Assembly: GCA_963785255.1 (NCBI GenBank)
Contig: CAWAUR010000012.1
Coordinates: forward strand, 248,001 to 312,000
Direction: 5' to 3'
DNA: 64,000 nucleotides
Origin: Bog-159 sp963785255
GTDB lineage: Bacteria; Acidobacteriota; Terriglobia; Bryobacterales; Bryobacteraceae
A program made the translations under genes and the position numbers. The stretch's first letter is position 1; every line of letters starts with the position of its first letter. Shown here piece by piece: positions 59,684-64,000 of the stretch. The notes beneath the pieces are model-generated. The model was not told the DNA's origin. It made no database searches and saw only the letters and a list, made by a program, of their open reading frames with translations.

Positions 59684-60427
59684 ATGCCCTTCGACCTCAC
59701 CGGCCAGACCGCCATCGTCACCGGCGCAGCTACCGGCATTGGCGAGGCCATTGCCCACCGCCTGGCGCGCGCCGGAGCGGCCATGGCTGTCGCCGATATC
59801 AACTTTGAAGGCGCGGCCGAAGTGGCGCAAGCCATCGGCGGCTTGTCCTTCCCGGTGCACATCGACATCACCCTGCCCGATTCGGTGAACGCCGCGGTGG
59901 CCGAAGTGCTTTCGCGGACGGGCCGCATCGATATCCTGGTGAACAATGCCGGTATCGCCGGACGCACCGCGCCGGTGTGGGAAGTCACTGACGAGGACTG
60001 GCAGCAGATCGTGGCCGTCAACATGACCGGCGTTTTCTATGGTTGCCGCGCGGTGTTGCCGCACATGCGCACGCGCCGCTATGGCCGCATCGTGAACATC
60101 GCGTCCATTGCAGGCAAGGAAGGCAATCCGAATATGTGCGGCTACTCCGCCACCAAGGCCGCTGTCATCGGATTCACCAAGTCGTCCGCGAAAGAGGTGG
60201 CCACCGAAGGCATCTGCATTAATGCCGTGGCGCCCGCGGTGGTGCGCACCAAGATCCTGGAGCAACTGACGCAGGCGCAAGTCGACTATATGACTGAGCG
60301 CATCCCCATGCGGCGCACCGGCACGCCCGAGGAGATTGCGGCCGTGGTGCATTTCCTGGCGAGTCCCGATGCGGCGTTCGTCACGGGGCAGTGCTACGAC
60401 GCCAGCGGAGGACGCGCGACGTATTGA
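59684..60427 (+). CDS. short-chain dehydrogenase/reductase
   Basis: A 247-residue classical SDR. The cofactor motif T13GAATGIG, NNAG at 87-90, and the catalytic S141, Y154-x3-K158 are all present, so it should be an active NAD(P)-dependent oxidoreductase of the FabG-like group. The end (GTPEEIAAVVHFLASPDAAF, YDASGGRATY) is typical. The substrate is unknown, perhaps a sugar or a beta-hydroxy acid. It stands alone, and the convergent gene is separated by two family D hairpins. Confidence 0.93.
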   Translation: MPFDLTGQTAIVTGAATGIGEAIAHRLARAGAAMAVADINFEGAAEVAQAIGGLSFPVHIDITLPDSVNAAVAEVLSRTGRIDILVNNAGIAGRTAPVWEVTDEDWQQIVAVNMTGVFYGCRAVLPHMRTRRYGRIVNIASIAGKEGNPNMCGYSATKAAVIGFTKSSAKEVATEGICINAVAPAVVRTKILEQLTQAQVDYMTERIPMRRTGTPEEIAAVVHFLASPDAAFVTGQCYDASGGRATY

Positions 60428-60436
60428 GGGCGGGTG

Positions 60437-60470
60437 GGGCAGACCATCGTTTGTTGTGGTCTGCCCTTTT
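60437..60470 (+). terminator. hairpin followed by TTTT, likely terminator of the SDR gene
   Basis: GGGCAGACCA and TGGTCTGCCC form a 10-bp stem, then TTTT at 60467-60470, just after the SDR stop. It is a family D palindrome used in terminator position. Confidence 0.65.
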
Positions 60471-60480
60471 GGCCACAGTA

Positions 60481-60510
60481 GGACAGACGACACAAAACGA
60501 TCGTCTGTCC
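60481..60510. terminator. hairpin between convergent genes, family D
   Basis: GGACAGACGA and TCGTCTGTCC form a 10-bp stem between the two convergent genes; it may end transcripts in the minus direction. It is the neighbour of the stem at 60437. Confidence 0.55.
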
Positions 60511-60526
60511 CACGGGGTCACGTAGA

Positions 60527-61030
60527 CTAAAACAGAATCCCGGCGACTTGCTCGGCGATCTTACGGGCTTTGTCGCGGAGCGCAGCGGGATCGGCGGAAC
60601 CATCATTGGAGGACATGCGGACTAAGAATGCCTGATTGCGGACGCGGCTCACGATCTGTTCCGCAACCTCCGCACCGGAGTTATCGCTACAGGCCAGGGC
60701 TTCGTTGCCTATGGCTTTGAGCGGAGTGGTTGCGGAATGGCAGCGGGTGGCATAAGCCTTAAACTCGGCCGGTGAGTGCAGCGTTTCGGTTTCGATGCGC
60801 AGCACAGAGACACGTGATCCATCGCGGCGGATGAATTCACACTTGGCATCGTCCGATGTTTGACTGGTAATGGGTCCGCCCAGAAATCCGGACGCGGTGG
60901 CCGCATTCAGCCATGTGCAGCGATCCGCGGCGAACGCTGCGGACGGTAGCAGGGCGAGTGCCAGGAGGACGGCCGGACTAGCCCCGCAGCGTATCGGTTT
61001 TAAGAATCTTGCCGCCTTCTTGAATAACAT
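60527..61030 (-). CDS. exported hypothetical protein
   Basis: A 167-residue protein with a basic N-terminus and signal sequence (SPAVLLALALLPSAAFAADR). The mature part has four cysteines (DRCTWLN, DAKCEFIRR, TRCHSAT, ALACSDNSG) and a C-terminal helix (ALRDKARKIAEQVAGILF), consistent with a small periplasmic domain. It starts inside the 3' end of the CRTAC1 gene, overlapping it by 53 bases in another frame, which is long for translational coupling but no other start fits. Function unknown. Confidence 0.7.
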   Translation of the reverse strand: MLFKKAARFLKPIRCGASPAVLLALALLPSAAFAADRCTWLNAATASGFLGGPITSQTSDDAKCEFIRRDGSRVSVLRIETETLHSPAEFKAYATRCHSATTPLKAIGNEALACSDNSGAEVAEQIVSRVRNQAFLVRMSSNDGSADPAALRDKARKIAEQVAGILF

Positions 61031-62813
61031 ATAGCCGGTTGACTTCCAGATCTTTGAGCTGATCTACCCGGCCACTTAGCCAGCGGATTTCGACCATATC
61101 TACCTTAGTAGCCTGATCGAGCCCGAAGTGCATGCGTAGATCGTTTTGCGAGAAGTAACTTCCGCCGCTGCGTAATTCGTCCATCTGCGACAGCGGCTTG
61201 GGCGCGTCCGGTTTGGTTTTGGCAGTCACCGTAACGCGGCTGCCGATCCCACTGCGATTGGACTTCACGCCGGATAACTTGATTTTGATCCAGTTGCGTT
61301 TCAGCGTGGAATCGCAGCGCAGAAGCTGCGGCACGGCATTCACGCAGTTCACCGCGATATCGATATCGCCATCGTTATCGTAATCCCCGAAGGCGCAGCC
61401 GCGCGCCGGCGCATTTTCCAGAATGCCGGGGCCGCCTTTGTCAGTGACTTCTTCAAAACGGCCGTTCTGCAAGTTGCGGTACAGATATTTATGCTCGGCG
61501 TACCTTAAATCGGCATTCGACTTATCTACTTCCGGGTAGACATGGCCGTTGGACATGAGTATGTCGAGCCAGCCGTCGTTATCCATATCGAAGAAGCCGA
61601 CGCCCCAGCCTAACAGGCGGGTATTGACTCCCAAGCCGCTCGGATAAGTGCGATCCTCAAACGTAGCGTCGCCGAGGTTCGTATATAAGGAGTCGGTGTC
61701 GCCGGCAAAATTTGTCTTGACCACGTCGAGATTGCCATCGCGATTGTAATCGCCGATGGACACGCCCATACCGGCCTGCGGCTTGCCCTCGGGAGACAGC
61801 GCGGCGCCGGACTCGATGGCGATGTCTTTGAACGTGCCATCCTTCTGGTTCTGATAGAGCGTGGCGGTGGAGGAGTCGTTGGCCACATAGATGTCAGGCC
61901 AGCCATCGTTATCCAGGTCGGACGCGGCAACGCTCAGACCGTAAGTACCCTGTGTCTTCCACATACCCGCTTTCTCACTCACATCGGAGAAAGTACCGTT
62001 GCCATTGTTGTGATAGAGAATGTTCTTGCCGCCGCGCAAACCGGGCGGCCCGCAGGCCACCAGCATGCCTTTGTAAGTGCAGGGGCCGGCTTCCGGCGGC
62101 GGCGCAGTTTTCAGATCGAAATCGACGTAGTTGGCGACGAAGAGATCCAGGTGGCCGTCGCGATCGTAATCCACGAAAGTGCAGCCGGTGTTCCAGCGTA
62201 TCTTAGGGCCGGGTTGTTCGAGGCCAGCTTCCTTGGTTACATCGGTGAACGTGCCATTTCCATTATTACGGTACAGAGCGTTCTGGCCATAGTAAGTGAC
62301 GAATAAGTCATCATGGCCGTCATTGTTATAATCGCCGACGCAGCAGGCTTGGCCCCATCCAGTACGATGCTCCAGGCCGGATCCTTTGGTTACGTCGGTG
62401 AAGGTACCGTCGCGATTGTTTTTGAACAGATGGCAGCGCGGCTCCTGACCCTCGGGAAACCCATCCAGGCGCCAGCCGTTGACCAGAAAGACATCCAGCC
62501 AGCCGTCGTTATCGTAATCGTAGAACGCCAGCCCGCAGCCGGTGGTTTCGAGAAGATACTTGTTCTTACCCTCGCCGCCGTAGATGGTTTTCACGGCTAA
62601 ACCGGATTCCTTGACTACGTCCACGAAACTGAGACCCAGAGGAGTGCCTTCAATGGGCGACTTAGGCCCCATCGGCGCCGGCATCGGCTTTGCATCGTAA
62701 CTACGTTCGATCGGTCCGGGGAGCTTTTGGGCTACGGCCATCAGGTCGGCGAAGGGCAGCACCAGGGCCGACCGGCTGAGCGAGCGGATGAAACGGCGCC
62801 GCGATGCGGACAT
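60978..62813 (-). CDS. CRTAC1-family exported protein (FG-GAP repeats, ASPIC/UnbV domain)
   Basis: A 611-residue protein with a Tat-like signal (SASRRRFIRSLSRSALVLPF). It has FG-GAP/VCBS repeats with calcium-type motifs such as DYDNDGWLDVFLVN, DYNNDGHDDLFVTY, DYDRDGHLDLFVAN and DMDNDGWLDILMSN, forming a propeller up to about residue 500. The C-terminal ASPIC/UnbV domain (VTVTAKTKP, LHFGLDQATKVDMVEIRWLS) completes the CRTAC1 layout. It is extracytoplasmic; the function of these proteins is not established. The ATG overlaps the stop of the upstream TPR gene (TAATG). Confidence 0.92.
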   Translation of the reverse strand: MSASRRRFIRSLSRSALVLPFADLMAVAQKLPGPIERSYDAKPMPAPMGPKSPIEGTPLGLSFVDVVKESGLAVKTIYGGEGKNKYLLETTGCGLAFYDYDNDGWLDVFLVNGWRLDGFPEGQEPRCHLFKNNRDGTFTDVTKGSGLEHRTGWGQACCVGDYNNDGHDDLFVTYYGQNALYRNNGNGTFTDVTKEAGLEQPGPKIRWNTGCTFVDYDRDGHLDLFVANYVDFDLKTAPPPEAGPCTYKGMLVACGPPGLRGGKNILYHNNGNGTFSDVSEKAGMWKTQGTYGLSVAASDLDNDGWPDIYVANDSSTATLYQNQKDGTFKDIAIESGAALSPEGKPQAGMGVSIGDYNRDGNLDVVKTNFAGDTDSLYTNLGDATFEDRTYPSGLGVNTRLLGWGVGFFDMDNDGWLDILMSNGHVYPEVDKSNADLRYAEHKYLYRNLQNGRFEEVTDKGGPGILENAPARGCAFGDYDNDGDIDIAVNCVNAVPQLLRCDSTLKRNWIKIKLSGVKSNRSGIGSRVTVTAKTKPDAPKPLSQMDELRSGGSYFSQNDLRMHFGLDQATKVDMVEIRWLSGRVDQLKDLEVNRLYVIQEGGKILKTDTLRG

Positions 62814-64000
62814 TACTGTGCTCCGCTGGAGGCGGCCGCGGGCTTGAGATCGGTATGCATGTGCCAGGGTACGCTTTCGGTTGAAATTTCGGGATGCTTG
62901 CGCAGAAAGTCAAGCGAGTAAGTGGGCGCGCCGGGATCGACTTGCTTGGTCGCGAAGGCCGCGGCTTGTTCGGCGGCTTTATCCTTCTTACCCACGCGGC
63001 GATAAAGGACGGCAAGGTTGTAATGTGCGGCTAAGTCGTCGGGATCGATCTTTTGCAGGGCTTCGAACTGCTCGATGGCCTCGTCGTAACTATGGCGCTG
63101 GTAATAGGCGATGCCCAATTCGCGACGCGGATCGCGGGCCTGCGGATATTGGGTGACGACGCGCTGCAGGTCGGCCACCTCCTCGTCGTAATGCCCTTCG
63201 CGCCGTTCCACCAACGCGAGATAGTAAAGCGCGCGGGCATTGTTCGGGCTAAGCTCAAGTGCCTGTTCCAGGTTGGGCCGCGCTTCGGCGTATTTCTCCC
63301 ACTCGATGTAAGTCTGTCCTATATTAATGTGTCCGTCGGCATAATCCGGCCGCAACTTGACTACTTGTTCGAACGCATGCATGGCATCGGCGTATTGCAA
63401 CTGATCGAGATAGGCGATGCCCAGATTATTCCAGCGCATCCAATCCGGATTGTCGCGCTTGTCGGGAGGAGTGGCGGGATTGTCGCCGATGTTGAACGTT
63501 CGGGTGCGAGACGCCAGTTCCACGACCGGATATGCGGGGTGGTCTTTCCCCAGGACGTTGTTTAAGTAGCTTTGGCGTAAGTGGCGATAGTTCACGCGCG
63601 CGGTGACGGTGAGCGGACCTTTGGCGGCGGCGGGAATTTGAAATTCATAGCGGATCAACGCCGAGCGCCCCGCTTGAATGGTGTTGTCATAGGCGACCGA
63701 GTGAATGGTCCAGACCTTATGATTGTCGACAAATTCGCCATCCATGTTTACCGGCCGGTTGGTGAAACTGTGGGCGCGCTCATCGAGCGAGCCATCCGGC
63801 TTCAGGAAACCGCTGTGGTAGATCTCACGACCGGCCGCGTCACTGACTTGAAACTCGACCCACGGCTCATATAAGTCGCGGACTTCAGGGACCAGGGAAT
63901 GGCCGATGTTCTTGTTCTGGATGACAACCATCACCTGCACGATGTCACTCGGGGACAGGTGGAAAGCCTCGGATCCAAGCGGCGCGGCCATCTCGCCGCC
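62813..64000 (-). CDS. TPR protein with N-terminal Ig-like part, 5' end outside window
   Basis: The frame is open to the window edge, so the start is missing. The visible part begins with a beta-rich stretch (DIVQVMVVIQNKNIGHSLVP, EVRDLYEPWVEF) and then has six or so TPR units (LGIAYLDQLQYADAMHAFEQ, NIGQTYIEWEKYAEARPNLE, ELGIAYYQRHSYDEAIEQFE). Proteins of this layout in acidobacteria often carry multihaem cytochrome segments at the N-terminus, which would lie beyond the edge; this cannot be confirmed. It is translated just before the CRTAC1 gene. Confidence 0.85.
   Translation of the reverse strand, partial: GGEMAAPLGSEAFHLSPSDIVQVMVVIQNKNIGHSLVPEVRDLYEPWVEFQVSDAAGREIYHSGFLKPDGSLDERAHSFTNRPVNMDGEFVDNHKVWTIHSVAYDNTIQAGRSALIRYEFQIPAAAKGPLTVTARVNYRHLRQSYLNNVLGKDHPAYPVVELASRTRTFNIGDNPATPPDKRDNPDWMRWNNLGIAYLDQLQYADAMHAFEQVVKLRPDYADGHINIGQTYIEWEKYAEARPNLEQALELSPNNARALYYLALVERREGHYDEEVADLQRVVTQYPQARDPRRELGIAYYQRHSYDEAIEQFEALQKIDPDDLAAHYNLAVLYRRVGKKDKAAEQAAAFATKQVDPGAPTYSLDFLRKHPEISTESVPWHMHTDLKPAAASSGAQ

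Noticed and set aside
1..64000. tRNA or rRNA genes
   Set aside because: I looked through the intergenic gaps and saw no cloverleaf or conserved rRNA stretch; a covariance search could not be run.

Overview
The window looks like a chromosome segment of a soil acidobacterium, most likely from the Solibacter/Bryobacter group. The evidence is the gene content: an Oar-like TonB-dependent receptor with a carboxypeptidase-regulatory domain, a VWFA-related acidobacterial protein, two TIGR03435-type proteins (one fused to a BlaR1-like M56 peptidase), a Ser/Thr kinase with a TolB-like propeller, GloVer-repeat and CRTAC1/UnbV proteins, and a high G+C content with many ATGA or GTGA gene overlaps. No rRNA, tRNA or CRISPR array was found. 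No taxonomic search was possible, so this assignment is an inference.

Layout. 1-5.5 kb: a two-component system followed by two tandem paralogous secreted proteins and a Kelch lipoprotein. 5.5-16.3 kb: a small exported protein, then a long minus-strand unit running BlaI repressor > M56/TIGR03435 > TIGR03435 > carboxypeptidase-regulatory protein > TonB-dependent receptor > VWFA protein. 16.4-21 kb: Ser/Thr kinase, AlkD-like glycosylase, EamA transporter, Uma2 protein. 21-27.9 kb: ECF sigma factor, zinc-finger/FecR protein and two ABC-2 exporters in one direction. 28-36 kb: an accessory stretch dominated by damaged small genes (Tse2-like, DUF433, brnT, a type III restriction-enzyme remnant) with brnA and a DUF4258/DUF2283 pair, interrupted by an intact glucose dehydrogenase/GH63 operon. 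36-42 kb: OmpA-like protein, glucan phosphorylase, TPR protein. 42-47.3 kb: a rearranged locus with an HNH-MacB chimera, a truncated copy of a tyrosine/aromatic ammonia-lyase, a three-gene cassette (exported Cys-rich peptide, membrane thioredoxin, large exported protein) behind a strong promoter, and the full-length lyase. 47.3-55.3 kb: exported proteins, an ECF sigma/anti-sigma/Spy-like unit, an A-type Fe-S carrier, a deleted chemoreceptor, a class V aminotransferase and proS. 55.6-64 kb: two exported beta-propeller proteins followed by an orphan 25-codon pqqA, an SDR dehydrogenase, and a CRTAC1 protein with a TPR protein.

At least three families of palindromic REP-like repeats lie between genes, and in several places inside coding sequence, where they supply signal-peptide residues or C-termini. 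Strong candidates for something new are the Cys-rich peptide/thioredoxin cassette, whose promoter spacer contains a T12 tract and which is flanked by duplicated lyase sequence, and the orphan pqqA next to secreted propellers.
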